Origin: Sedimentitalea nanhaiensis DSM 24252
GTDB taxonomy: Bacteria > Pseudomonadota > Alphaproteobacteria > Rhodobacterales > Rhodobacteraceae
NCBI RefSeq assembly: GCF_000473225.1
Contig: NZ_KI421509.1
Location: 3,180,868 to 3,244,867, forward strand
Reading direction: 5' to 3'
Length of the DNA stretch: 64,000 nt
The translations under genes were made by a program, and so were the position numbers. Shown piece after piece: positions 47,614-55,635 of this stretch. The notes beneath the pieces were generated by a model. The model made no database searches and was not told the origin of the DNA. It worked only from the letters and a program-made list of their open reading frames with translations. Each line of letters starts with the position of its first letter. The stretch's first letter is position 1.

Positions 47614-48425
47614 TGGCGATGAACGCACATACCAATCTGAAGGGGGCGGCGGACGCCCCCTTCTATCTGGCGCAGGGCGACGAATGCGCCCTGTTTGAGG
47701 CCGCAAGCGCCAACAACCTGCCGATCCTGCTGAAAGGACCGACCGGATGCGGAAAGACACGCTTTGTCTCCCACATGGCCGCTCGGCTGGGTCGCCCTTT
47801 GTATACGGTTGCCTGTCACGATGACCTGTCTGCTGCCGACCTGATCGGGCGTTATCTGCTTAAGGGCGGGGAAACCGTATGGGTCGACGGGCCTTTGACC
47901 CGTGCGGTGCGCGAAGGAGCGATCTGTTATCTTGATGAGGTTGTCGAGGCGCGTAAGGACGTGACCGTGGTTCTGCACCCGTTGACCGATGACCGGCGTA
48001 TTCTGCCCATCGACCGCACCGGCGAAGAACTGGAAGCTGCGCCCGGCTTCATGCTGGTGGCGTCCTATAACCCCGGCTATCAGAATATTCTGAAGACCCT
48101 CAAACCGTCGACCCGCCAACGGTTCCTGGCCGTCGAGTTCGATTTCCCGACACCCGATGTGGAAATCGAGGTGGTCGCGCGCGAAAGCGGTCTTGCGCCC
48201 GAGCGGGTCAAGCCGCTTGTGCGTCTGGCCGGCAAGCTGCGGGCGCTCAAGGGACAGGATCTGGAAGAAGGCGTTTCGACCCGGCTGATCGTCTATGCCG
48301 CGTCGCTGATCGCGCAGGGCATGTCCATCGACCGTGCGGTCGAGGCGGCAATGATCGAGCCCCTGACCGACGACGCCGACGTGAAACGCGGGCTCCTAGA
48401 TCTTGTCGCGGCCATCTTTGGGTGA
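47613..48425 (+). CDS. norQ: NorQ, AAA+ ATPase for nitric oxide reductase activation
   Basis: 270 residues with Walker A GPTGCGKT and Walker B AICYLDEVVEARK, then an arginine-finger sequence STRQRFLAVEFD. It belongs to the MoxR-type CbbQ/NirQ/NorQ group. Together with NorD it is needed to assemble the active-site iron of NorB. The ATG shares bases with the norB stop (TGATG). A codon earlier GTG is an alternative. Confidence 0.94.
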   Translation: MAMNAHTNLKGAADAPFYLAQGDECALFEAASANNLPILLKGPTGCGKTRFVSHMAARLGRPLYTVACHDDLSAADLIGRYLLKGGETVWVDGPLTRAVREGAICYLDEVVEARKDVTVVLHPLTDDRRILPIDRTGEELEAAPGFMLVASYNPGYQNILKTLKPSTRQRFLAVEFDFPTPDVEIEVVARESGLAPERVKPLVRLAGKLRALKGQDLEEGVSTRLIVYAASLIAQGMSIDRAVEAAMIEPLTDDADVKRGLLDLVAAIFG

Positions 48426-48428
48426 GGC

Positions 48429-50360
48429 ATGGCCGTGGGCAAGATTGAAATCGAGCCATGGGAACCCGAAGAAACCGTCGGGAAACTGTGGCACGCCTTT
48501 GCCAGCCGTCTGGATGCGCCACAGGTGCATCACGGAGCCAGCGTCGACCTTTCCGAGGTCAGCGGGCGGCTGGCTGTTTTTTTCCGCGGGTTGGGTGGCG
48601 CGCATTCGGTCGAACTGCGCGCCGTCAGCCCCGAAGTCAGCCGCCACCGGCTGAGTTTTCTGCGGCGCTTGGGGGCGGAGGCCGAAATCCTGCCGCGGGC
48701 CAGCTTCGATGGGGAAATCCTGCGCCTGCCAGATCGTCTCGGGGTTTTTCCCAGCCGCGAAGCCAACGGCGCACTGTACCTGTGGCTGACCGCCGCAGCC
48801 GCCCATGCACAGGATCCCGCCGCTGAAACCGATGCCTTGCGCGCCGACCTGCGCGCGATCGCGGCGGCGCGGGTGACGGTCGAAGCGGCGCTGGAACAGG
48901 CCCCGGGGCTGCATGATCTGTACCGAACCCTGTGTCAGGCCGCCTTGCATCAGCGCCGCGTGGCGCGGCTGCCGCTGTATGAGGCCGCCATCGAGGCTCT
49001 GGTGCGTCAGGCTCTCGGGGATCCCGCTCCGCTGTCAGAGCCGGCGCGTCAATTGCAGCAGAAACCGGTCGAGACGGTCTATGCACCGGGCAATTACCAG
49101 CCGTTTCAGCCGGTGCCGCTGTGGCCGGACCTGCGCGAGCTGTCTTTCAGCGCGTCCGATACGGTCGAATCCCGCGACAGCGACGGCCCGCCCGAAGACG
49201 GGGCCGAAGGCACCCACCGCGCCCGCCGCCGCCAGGCCGATCAGGCCGAGCGCAAGGATAGCCTGATCCTGCACAAGTTCGAGGCGATCCTGTCCTGGGC
49301 CGAGTTCCTGAACCTGAACAGGCGGGTCGACGACGATGACCCCGACAATGCCAAGAAGGCGGCCGACGATCAGGACGAGATCGGGTTGGGCCAGATTTCC
49401 AAGGCCCCGGCCACGCGGCTGAAACTGCATCTTGACCTCGCGCCCGAGGATGTGGACCGCGAACGCCTGTCCGGCATCCATACCTATCCCGAATGGGACG
49501 CGCGGGCGGGGGCCTATCTGCCGGACCATGTGCGTGTCTTGCACAGCATTGCAGAAGCGGGGGATTGCGTCCCCTCGTTTCGCGAGGATCCACGCGCCAT
49601 GCGCCGCATTCGCCAGGTCAAACGTCAGTTCGAGGCGTTGCGTCCGGGCCGTGTCTTTGTGCCTGGATGCCTTGATGGTGACGAGTTGGACATGGAGGCG
49701 GTGGTGCGTGCGCGGGTCGATATTCTGGCCAATGGCGTCGGCAGCAACCGCATCTGGCGGCAATCGCTGCCACAGGCCCGCGATCTGGCGGTGTCGATCC
49801 TGCTGGATGTGTCCCGCTCGACCGAAAGCGCCGTCACCGGGCGGGCGGTCATCGACATCGAACGTGAAGCGCTTGCGGCGCTGGCCTGGGGGCTGGACGC
49901 TTGCGGCGACGATTTCGCCATCCACGCATTTTCGTCGCTGAAACGGGATCGGGTTTATATCCAGCAATGCAAAGCCTTTGGAGAGGCGATGAACACGGGT
50001 ATCGAAGATCGCATCGGTGCGTTGCGTCCCGGATTCTATACGCGGCTGGGTGCCGCGGTGCGCCATGCCTCGGCCGATCTGGCGCGCCAGAGCAAGAAGC
50101 GTCGCCTGCTTTTGGTCATCACCGATGGCAAGCCCAACGATCTGGACCATTACGAAGGGCGTCACGGCATCGAAGACACCGCTATGGCCGTGCGCGAAGC
50201 CCGTCGGGCCGGGCATTCGGTGTTCGGCGTCACCATAGATAAACAGGCCAAAAGCTGGTTCCCACGCCTGTTCGGGCGCGGTGGCTTTCATGTGATCCCG
50301 CATCCCGACCGATTGACCGAAGCCCTGCCGCAGATCTATCGAGAGTTGGTCGGTGCATGA
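48429..50360 (+). CDS. norD: NorD, vWA-domain protein for nitric oxide reductase activation
   Basis: 643 residues. The N-terminal part is helical; the C-terminal 200 residues form a von Willebrand A domain with a MIDAS site LLDVSRSTES (DxSxS), a second site near FYTRLGAAVRH and ITDGKPND. NorD pairs with NorQ as an ATPase plus vWA chaperone, like CbbQ/CbbO. It begins 3 bp after norQ and overlaps norE by 4 bp. Confidence 0.93.
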   Translation: MAVGKIEIEPWEPEETVGKLWHAFASRLDAPQVHHGASVDLSEVSGRLAVFFRGLGGAHSVELRAVSPEVSRHRLSFLRRLGAEAEILPRASFDGEILRLPDRLGVFPSREANGALYLWLTAAAAHAQDPAAETDALRADLRAIAAARVTVEAALEQAPGLHDLYRTLCQAALHQRRVARLPLYEAAIEALVRQALGDPAPLSEPARQLQQKPVETVYAPGNYQPFQPVPLWPDLRELSFSASDTVESRDSDGPPEDGAEGTHRARRRQADQAERKDSLILHKFEAILSWAEFLNLNRRVDDDDPDNAKKAADDQDEIGLGQISKAPATRLKLHLDLAPEDVDRERLSGIHTYPEWDARAGAYLPDHVRVLHSIAEAGDCVPSFREDPRAMRRIRQVKRQFEALRPGRVFVPGCLDGDELDMEAVVRARVDILANGVGSNRIWRQSLPQARDLAVSILLDVSRSTESAVTGRAVIDIEREALAALAWGLDACGDDFAIHAFSSLKRDRVYIQQCKAFGEAMNTGIEDRIGALRPGFYTRLGAAVRHASADLARQSKKRRLLLVITDGKPNDLDHYEGRHGIEDTAMAVREARRAGHSVFGVTIDKQAKSWFPRLFGRGGFHVIPHPDRLTEALPQIYRELVGA

Positions 50361-50917
50361 GCGAGGCCGCTTCCGAACTGTCTGTGCTGGATGAGCTTCC
50401 CGGCGATCTGATGATGTGGGTTCTGATCATCAGCGAGCTGCTGGTGTTCGGGGCCGGTCTGACGGCGTTTCTTGCGGTGCGCGTGACCGATCCGGTGGGG
50501 TTTGCCGAAGCGCAGAACCTGCTGAACCGCACCGCGGCTGGCATCAACACCATCGTTCTGGTGACCAGCGGATTCCTGGCGGCCTTGGCGCTGCCGTTGC
50601 GCGAAGCCGGGCAAAATGCGCGCGCGCGACTGGCGTTGATCGCGGCCTCCCTGCTGGGGGTGCTGTTTCTGGTCATCAAAGGGGCCGAGTTCGCGGATAA
50701 GGCGGCCCATGGCATCAATTGGGAGAGCCATGCCTTTTTCACTTTCTACTATCTGCTGACCGGGTTTCACGCGGCGCATGTGGTGTTTGGTGTGTTGATT
50801 CTATGGCTGGTTGCCTGGCGTGACGCCCCACGTAATATCGAGGTGGGGGCCGCGTTCTGGCACATGGTCGATCTGGTCTGGGTGCTGCTGTTTCCCGTCA
50901 TCTATCTGCTGCAATGA
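50357..50917 (+). CDS. norE: NorE, cytochrome c oxidase subunit III-like protein
   Basis: 186 residues with five membrane helices and the subunit III-type signature FTFYYLLTGFHAAHVVFGVL and AAFWHMVDLVWVLLFPVIYLL. In other species norE accompanies norF and improves nitric oxide reductase activity. Overlaps norD and norF by 4 bp. Confidence 0.9.
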   Translation: MSEAASELSVLDELPGDLMMWVLIISELLVFGAGLTAFLAVRVTDPVGFAEAQNLLNRTAAGINTIVLVTSGFLAALALPLREAGQNARARLALIAASLLGVLFLVIKGAEFADKAAHGINWESHAFFTFYYLLTGFHAAHVVFGVLILWLVAWRDAPRNIEVGAAFWHMVDLVWVLLFPVIYLLQ

Positions 50918-51183
50918 GTCAGCGCGCCCTGAGAACCGGGTGGCTCACCCTGATGGCGCTCAGCCTGATCTCGACGGTGATTTCGTTGTGGTCGTTTCCG
51001 GATGGATGGCAGGCGCTCGCCGGAACTGCCATTCTGATACTGGCCTGGCTCAAGGCGCGGGTGATTCTCGGCCGCTATCTGGGCTTGGACAGCGCCCCGT
51101 TCTGGGCGCGTGGTTTTGGCATCGCGCTGGGACTGTTCTGTGTCCTGTTGCTGGGGCTCTATCTGGCCCCGCTCATGTTTTGA
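50914..51183 (+). CDS. norF: NorF, small membrane protein of the nitric oxide reductase operon
   Basis: 89 residues with three hydrophobic segments, similar to cytochrome oxidase subunit IV-like proteins. It ends the norCBQDEF operon. The last 11 bp overlap the end of the DUF4202 gene on the other strand, so the two operons converge with shared ends. Confidence 0.82.
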   Translation: MSQRALRTGWLTLMALSLISTVISLWSFPDGWQALAGTAILILAWLKARVILGRYLGLDSAPFWARGFGIALGLFCVLLLGLYLAPLMF

Positions 51184-51733
51184 ATGCGGCGGCCAGTTCC
51201 TCGGGCAACTTGAATTCGTCCAGAACCCGGGCGCGGGCCGCATCGGACATCTTGCGAGCGGTCCTGACAACGATGCGACGCAGTTTTTCGGGGTCCTGTG
51301 TGGAGGAAAACGGCGCGAAATACCACTTCAGGAACACGAAACAAATCACATCTTCCAGTGTCTGGACCTGTGCGTCTCGCTTGATTCCTTCCTTGCGGAT
51401 CATCTTGCCGGCGGCCTCGGCCTCGGCATCGGAATATCCGGTGTCGCGCATGATTTGCCCGACGCGTTCAGCGTGGTGTTTGGCCAGATCGCGCCGCCAG
51501 TTCAGATACCCCTCGCGCCCATTCGGGTAGTCCGCCCGTTTAAGGACCCAGCGTTCGATATGCTGGCCGCGCGCGGCGATCTGCAGCGGTTCCGAGGCAT
51601 CGGGAAACAGCCGGGCCAGTTCCGCGCTCATCCGCTGGCCATAGAGCTGCGCGGCGGGCGTGCCTTCGGACAGGTCCGGGTCGGACGCATTGGCGGTGTC
51701 GATCGCGGCGAGCGCGGCGGCAAGATCACTCAT
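51173..51733 (-). CDS. DUF4202 family protein
   Basis: 186 residues. IARGQHIERWVLKRADYPNGREGYLNWR, KHHAERVG and LEDVICFVFLKWYFAPF match DUF4202, whose conserved His and Asp/Glu residues suggest a metal-dependent HD-like phosphohydrolase. Function unknown. Its start overlaps the stop of the nnrR gene by 4 bp, so it is co-transcribed with the NO regulator, and is probably part of the same response. Confidence 0.75.
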   Translation of the reverse strand: MSDLAAALAAIDTANASDPDLSEGTPAAQLYGQRMSAELARLFPDASEPLQIAARGQHIERWVLKRADYPNGREGYLNWRRDLAKHHAERVGQIMRDTGYSDAEAEAAGKMIRKEGIKRDAQVQTLEDVICFVFLKWYFAPFSSTQDPEKLRRIVVRTARKMSDAARARVLDEFKLPEELAAAFKT

Positions 51734-52437
51734 AAGGCTTTGTTCCAGGCTGTGGCAGGGTCGGTATCTGCGTAATCGCGAAGCGTTTCGATATTGTCTA
51801 TGGATGCATGGTTCTTGGCAATACGCACCCCTTGCTGACGCAGCTTGGAAAAGGCGCGCGACAGGCTTTCCGGTTTCATGCCCAGTCGTCCGGCAATCAG
51901 CACCTTGTCATAGGGCAGGGTAACCACACAGCTGCCGGTGTTGGAATTGCACAGACCCAACAGGAATTCGGCAACGCGCTGTGCCCCGGTCTGGGCCTTG
52001 ATCTGTTCGATCTGCCCGACCAGTGAATGGAGGTGCTGAAAGGTCGAGGCCAGAACCGACATGCAGATTTCAGGGCTGTCTTTCATCAAGGCTACAAAGG
52101 CGTTGGCCTGGATAAGCAACAAAACGCAATCGGTGACTGCTTCGCCCGAGACGGGATAGTCGGCGTGGCGAAAGGCCACTGCCTCGCCAAAGCTGCTGCC
52201 GCGGGAAAATACGCTGACCACCGCCTCGTTCCCGTTCGGAGAGATCCGATACAGTTTGACCCAGCCATCCAGCACGATGTGCACCACATGGGCGGTTTCC
52301 CCCTGCAGAAACAGGGTCTCGCCGCGCCCGGCATGACGGGTTGTCGCGCCGCGTAGCAGGGTTTCGCTAATTTCCTCTGGCAGACTTTTTAACAACAGTG
52401 AATTACGCGCCACATTCAGATCTGTTTCTATGGTCAT
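51730..52437 (-). CDS. nnrR: Crp/Fnr family regulator, NnrR/Dnr type (NO-responsive)
   Basis: 235 residues from ATG 52437. The cyclic-nucleotide-like domain has RGETLFLQGETAHVVHIVLDGWVKLYR and GSSFGEAVAF; the C-terminal winged helix includes KVLIAGRLGMKPESLSRAFSKLRQQGV. ESLSR is the DNA-reading motif of Fnr-type proteins, matching TTGAT-type half-sites. The N-terminal cysteines that ligand the FNR iron-sulfur cluster are absent, so this is of the NnrR/Dnr group, likely a haem-based NO sensor. It sits beside nor and nir genes and is the best candidate activator of their FNR/NNR-like boxes. Confidence 0.88.
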   Translation of the reverse strand: MTIETDLNVARNSLLLKSLPEEISETLLRGATTRHAGRGETLFLQGETAHVVHIVLDGWVKLYRISPNGNEAVVSVFSRGSSFGEAVAFRHADYPVSGEAVTDCVLLLIQANAFVALMKDSPEICMSVLASTFQHLHSLVGQIEQIKAQTGAQRVAEFLLGLCNSNTGSCVVTLPYDKVLIAGRLGMKPESLSRAFSKLRQQGVRIAKNHASIDNIETLRDYADTDPATAWNKAL

Positions 52438-52909
52438 TGCGGCCTTATCTCTGGCGATTCGTGTCCGCCGTTTGGGGTAGTTCTTAATGAGCTGACTTAC
52501 GGGGTGCGGTTTTGCCCATGGATCAATGTAACGCAATCGGCCATTTTAGCACAGGCCGATCCGCAACCCATCGTTACTGGTGACCCACGGCGCAAAATCT
52601 CGCCAGCCGCGAGAAGGCCGGCAAGGGAACATGGCGCGTATCACCGACGGAATATGGATCATTGCGATGCCGGTGATACATTCGAATGGAAACGTTCGCT
52701 GATCGGTACCGTTACGGCCATGCCGAGCATGCCCGCGTCGTTCGCGATCGTGGTCGCAAACACCAGGGGCCGCAGGCAATGCACGCAGCAACGAAGGGCG
52801 ATTTGTATCGGCTGTGTCCAGCGCTGAATGGCGCTGATTTCAAACGCCCTGAATGTCGGGGCCATCCTTGCAGGCAAGAGATGCGTCAACGCCCGACGGC
52901 GGTCAGTCT
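52438..52909. other. 471-bp gene-poor gap upstream of nnrR
   Basis: No frame here has recognisable homology, and none shows both a plausible ribosome site and coding character. It must contain the nnrR promoter; TTGATCCATG at about 52524-52533 (minus strand) has only one FNR-type half-site. The part about 52680-52880 contains several weak open frames on both strands and could be a decayed gene, but I see no family in it. Confidence 0.4.
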
Positions 52910-53929
52910 TCAGTCAAAGGTGCCGGCAACGCGGCCCAGCAACATGAAAGCCCTTGTTGTTCGGGTGTCGCCCAGGGCGGAAATGTCGGCATCCGAGGCC
53001 TCGGTCTCGAATTCGGCGAACATTCGATCGAACAGACGCAGGAAATGATGTGCCGCGTCACGAAAGATGGGGTCCTGTTTCATCCGCCCGGCAGTCAGGG
53101 CCAGTGACGTGCGGTCGCGCACCCCGCCCAGGGCAGCGATCTCGCGCCCACGCGCGCCACGGGCGAATTGGCGCCAGATCTCGGGGCGGGCCATGTCAGG
53201 GCGCAGATCGTCCATATAAACGCCATCCTGGCTGAGCAATGTCAGCACATCCTGGCTGGCCTGGATCAGCTGCGCCGCCTTGCGATCCTTCAATGCCCGG
53301 CGTAGGGCGTCGAACCCGGCCTCGTCGTCGGTGGTTTCCGGAAAATTCAACGCGCGTATGAAATCCTGGGTGGCCAGTGGCGGGGCCAGGTCCTCGGCCG
53401 AAGTTCCTAATGCCAGAGAGCCCTGACCGGCCGGCGGTTGTACGACCGCCGGTCTGGTCGCGGGGGCGCGGTCGGGATCGCGGCGAGTCGAGAATGTGGC
53501 CAGGGCGGTTTCGGTCTTTTTGGCGGCGGCGGCAATTTCGTCCAGTTTCTTGGTGACCGAAGGCTCCGGCCCCATCACGCCGCGCTGCGCCTGCGCGACA
53601 TAGGCATGGCGAATGCCATCGATAGCGGCCTGAAGCCGCCGACTCTCTTCGCGCATCACCCGGTTGGAGCGCGCTGCCGTGGCCGCGACCCAGATCATCG
53701 CGACCGGCATGAACACGGTGAGCATCGTGATGGCGAACCGCAGCCCGTCAAACCCGGTGCTTTCGCCGTCGGGGGCCAGTAAATAGAGCACAAATGACCC
53801 GCCCAGCCAGATCACGGTCAGGGCGATCGCGGTGATCTCGATGCCGGTGATCGATTGCAGGCTGGGCCTGTCATAGATCCCCAATGGCGTCGGTCGTGCG
53901 CCTTCTGGATCGGACTTGGAACGGGACAT
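52910..53929 (-). CDS. Conserved membrane protein of unknown function
   Basis: 339 residues. Two hydrophobic segments (about 30-52 and 65-87) are followed by a helical region (SNRVMREESRRLQAAIDGI), a Pro/Ala linker (about 145-180) and a C-terminal helical domain (FIRALNFPETTDDEAGFDALRRALKDRKAAQLIQAS, LLSQDGVYMDDLRPD). No family was recognised. It sits 12 bp upstream of the greA stop on the same strand order, greA being 5' of it, so it is possibly co-transcribed with greA. Confidence 0.65.
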   Translation of the reverse strand: MSRSKSDPEGARPTPLGIYDRPSLQSITGIEITAIALTVIWLGGSFVLYLLAPDGESTGFDGLRFAITMLTVFMPVAMIWVAATAARSNRVMREESRRLQAAIDGIRHAYVAQAQRGVMGPEPSVTKKLDEIAAAAKKTETALATFSTRRDPDRAPATRPAVVQPPAGQGSLALGTSAEDLAPPLATQDFIRALNFPETTDDEAGFDALRRALKDRKAAQLIQASQDVLTLLSQDGVYMDDLRPDMARPEIWRQFARGARGREIAALGGVRDRTSLALTAGRMKQDPIFRDAAHHFLRLFDRMFAEFETEASDADISALGDTRTTRAFMLLGRVAGTFD

Positions 53930-53940
53930 GACGCGCTCCG

Positions 53941-54411
53941 TCAGGAATACTCGATGCTCACGACCTCATACGACCTTTGGCCACCGGGCGTGCGCACCTC
54001 TACACTGTCACCTTCTTCCTTGCCGATCAACGCGCGGGCAATCGGTGATTTGATATTGAGCAGGCCGTTTTCGATGCTGGCTTCGTATTCTCCCACGATC
54101 TGCCAGGTTTTTTCCTGGTCGGTATCCTCGTCCACCAGCGTCACCTTGGCGCCGAACTTGATCGCACCGGTCAGTTTCTTGGGGTCGATCACGTCGGCCA
54201 GTGACAGCACGCCCTCAAGCTCTTTGATGCGGCCTTCGATAAAGGACTGCTTTTCGCGGGCCGAGTGGTATTCGGCGTTTTCCGACAGATCGCCATGTTC
54301 GCGCGCTTCGGCAATGGCCTTGATGATCGCGGGCCGCTCAATCGACTTGAGCTGCTTCAACTCGGTTTCAAGCGCGGCGTGGCCGGCCGGGGTCATCGGA
54401 ACTTTTTCCAT
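53941..54411 (-). CDS. greA: Transcription elongation factor GreA
   Basis: 156 residues from ATG 54411. The N-terminal coiled coil ([42 protein letters not shown] with the acidic tip DLSEN) and the C-terminal FKBP-like domain ([26 protein letters not shown]) are complete. GreA stimulates RNA cleavage by backtracked RNA polymerase. Five-codon extension upstream is unlikely. Confidence 0.97.
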   Translation of the reverse strand: MEKVPMTPAGHAALETELKQLKSIERPAIIKAIAEAREHGDLSENAEYHSAREKQSFIEGRIKELEGVLSLADVIDPKKLTGAIKFGAKVTLVDEDTDQEKTWQIVGEYEASIENGLLNIKSPIARALIGKEEGDSVEVRTPGGQRSYEVVSIEYS

Positions 54412-54541
54412 GCTGTTGATCCACACAAAATGAGACGCCCCGCCGTAAAAACGCCGGGACGATAGATTAGGTCAAGCGATACCTGACCCAATCGCGCGCA
54501 GGATTGCAAGAGGCAGGGTCGTTCGTGCGGCAAAACCCGGC

Positions 54542-54922
54542 CTAGTCGTATTGCACCACCTCGTATTCAATGCCATCGCCGTCGTGGAAATAGAACCTGC
54601 GGCCAGGTTCGTAATCGGCGTGGTTTATCGGAGTGAATCCGGCGGCCGTAACCTTATCTTCGAGCGCCGCAATGTCATCGACCACGACGGCGATGTGATT
54701 CAGCCCGCCAATCGTTTGATAATTGTCATCCGTGGGTTTGGCGGGATCGCCGGGGGAGAAGAGCGCCAGATAGGCGGTGTCGGTGCCCACATGCACGGTG
54801 CGCCCGGTTTGCATCGCCGCGCCTGACCAGCGCACATGCCAGCCAAACAGCGCGCACATCCAGGCGGCAGTGGCGTCGGGATCGGCGACGGTGAAATTTG
54901 CATGTTCCAGTCTTGCAGTCAT
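54542..54922 (-). CDS. VOC (glyoxalase/bleomycin-resistance) fold protein, likely SoxR target
   Basis: 126 residues forming two beta-alpha-beta-beta-beta units (LEHANFTVADPDATAAWMCALFGW and LNHIAVVVDDIAALEDKVTAAGF), with His8, His77 and Glu122 as probable metal ligands (HANF, NHIAVV, EYEVV). Enzymes of this fold include lactoylglutathione lyase and fosfomycin or bleomycin resistance proteins; substrate is not evident. A SoxR-type promoter directs transcription towards this gene, so it is probably induced by redox-cycling compounds. Confidence 0.78.
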   Translation of the reverse strand: MTARLEHANFTVADPDATAAWMCALFGWHVRWSGAAMQTGRTVHVGTDTAYLALFSPGDPAKPTDDNYQTIGGLNHIAVVVDDIAALEDKVTAAGFTPINHADYEPGRRFYFHDGDGIEYEVVQYD

Positions 54923-54950
54923 CAGAAGTCCTTTCTCGGTTGATTTTCTG

Positions 54951-54981
54951 ACGGTAATTCCTTAACCTAACTTGAGGTCAA
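54951..54981 (-). promoter_or_regulatory. SoxR-type promoter with SoxR box in a 19-bp spacer
   Basis: Read on the minus strand, TTGACC (54981-54976) serves as -35 and TACCGT (54956-54951) as -10 with a 19-bp spacer that holds an imperfect palindrome (54960-54977, CCTCAAGTTAGGTTAAGG). The E. coli soxS promoter has the same layout, an overlong 19-bp spacer with CCTCAAGTTAACTTGAGG. The promoter reads into the VOC gene. The box also overlaps the region upstream of soxR on the plus strand. Confidence 0.75.
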
Positions 54982-55001
54982 GGAATTTTTTCGGGCGAAA
55001 C

Positions 55002-55454
55002 ATGACGACATCCCACGGCCTTTCCATCGGGGCATTGGCGGACCGGACCGGTCTGGCGGTTTCGGCCATCCGGTACTACGAGTCTCAGGGTTTGATCTCG
55101 CCCTGGCGTAATGCAGGTGGCCAGCGCAGGTTCTTGCGCGCCGACATCCGTCGGTTGAGCTTTGTAATGATCGCGCAGCAGTTCGGTTTTTCACTGCCCG
55201 AGGTCCGCGCGTTGCTGGATCAGTTACCGGGCAGTCGTGCCCCGACACCTGCAGATTGGCGCAGACTCAGTACCGGTTTTCGCAACCGGTTGGATCAGCG
55301 GATCGAGGCTTTGCAAAACCTGCGTGACAACCTGGATGGCTGCATCGGATGTGGCTGTTTGTCCCTGCCCAAATGCAAGCTGTACAATCCGGATGACCGG
55401 GTGCGCAGCAAGGGGCGCGGGCCACGGTATCTGATGGGGGACAGGCCGGAATAG
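55002..55454 (+). CDS. soxR: Redox-sensitive MerR-type activator SoxR
   Basis: 150 residues from ATG 55002. The MerR helix-turn-helix is at the N-terminus (LSIGALADRTGLAVSAIRYYESQGLI, RNAGGQRRF) and the [2Fe-2S] cluster motif near the C-terminus is CIGCGCLSLPKC (C-x2-C-x-C-x5-C), exactly the SoxR spacing. SoxR activates promoters with 19-bp spacers when oxidised by redox-cycling drugs. It diverges from the VOC gene across such a promoter. Confidence 0.95.
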   Translation: MTTSHGLSIGALADRTGLAVSAIRYYESQGLISPWRNAGGQRRFLRADIRRLSFVMIAQQFGFSLPEVRALLDQLPGSRAPTPADWRRLSTGFRNRLDQRIEALQNLRDNLDGCIGCGCLSLPKCKLYNPDDRVRSKGRGPRYLMGDRPE

Positions 55455-55635
55455 CGTTTGGCGCATGCGCAAGGCGTATCGATTGCGAGAATTCCGGCTT
55501 TGACCTTGCCTGGTTGCGTTAACAGGGTCTGACGCAGTGTTGCGATTGACGCTGTGGCCTGACAAAAGGTATCAGCCGCGAAACATAATTGCGCCTGGGA
55601 AGGCGCCATTGAACCGTTAGCCAAGGAGCGCCCCG

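Noticed and set aside
52504-53048. Short plus-strand frames in the gap upstream of nnrR
   Set aside because: No ribosome sites, no homology recognised, composition like non-coding DNA.
54412-54480. CCCGCCGT-AAAA-ACGCCGGG as hairpin upstream of greA
   Set aside because: One mismatch within an 8-bp stem, located upstream of greA in its own sense; not enough for a regulatory call.
55497-55516. TTGACC followed by TGGTTG, a possible FNR-type site or promoter before ETF-QO
   Set aside because: The half-sites do not form a palindrome; no further support.
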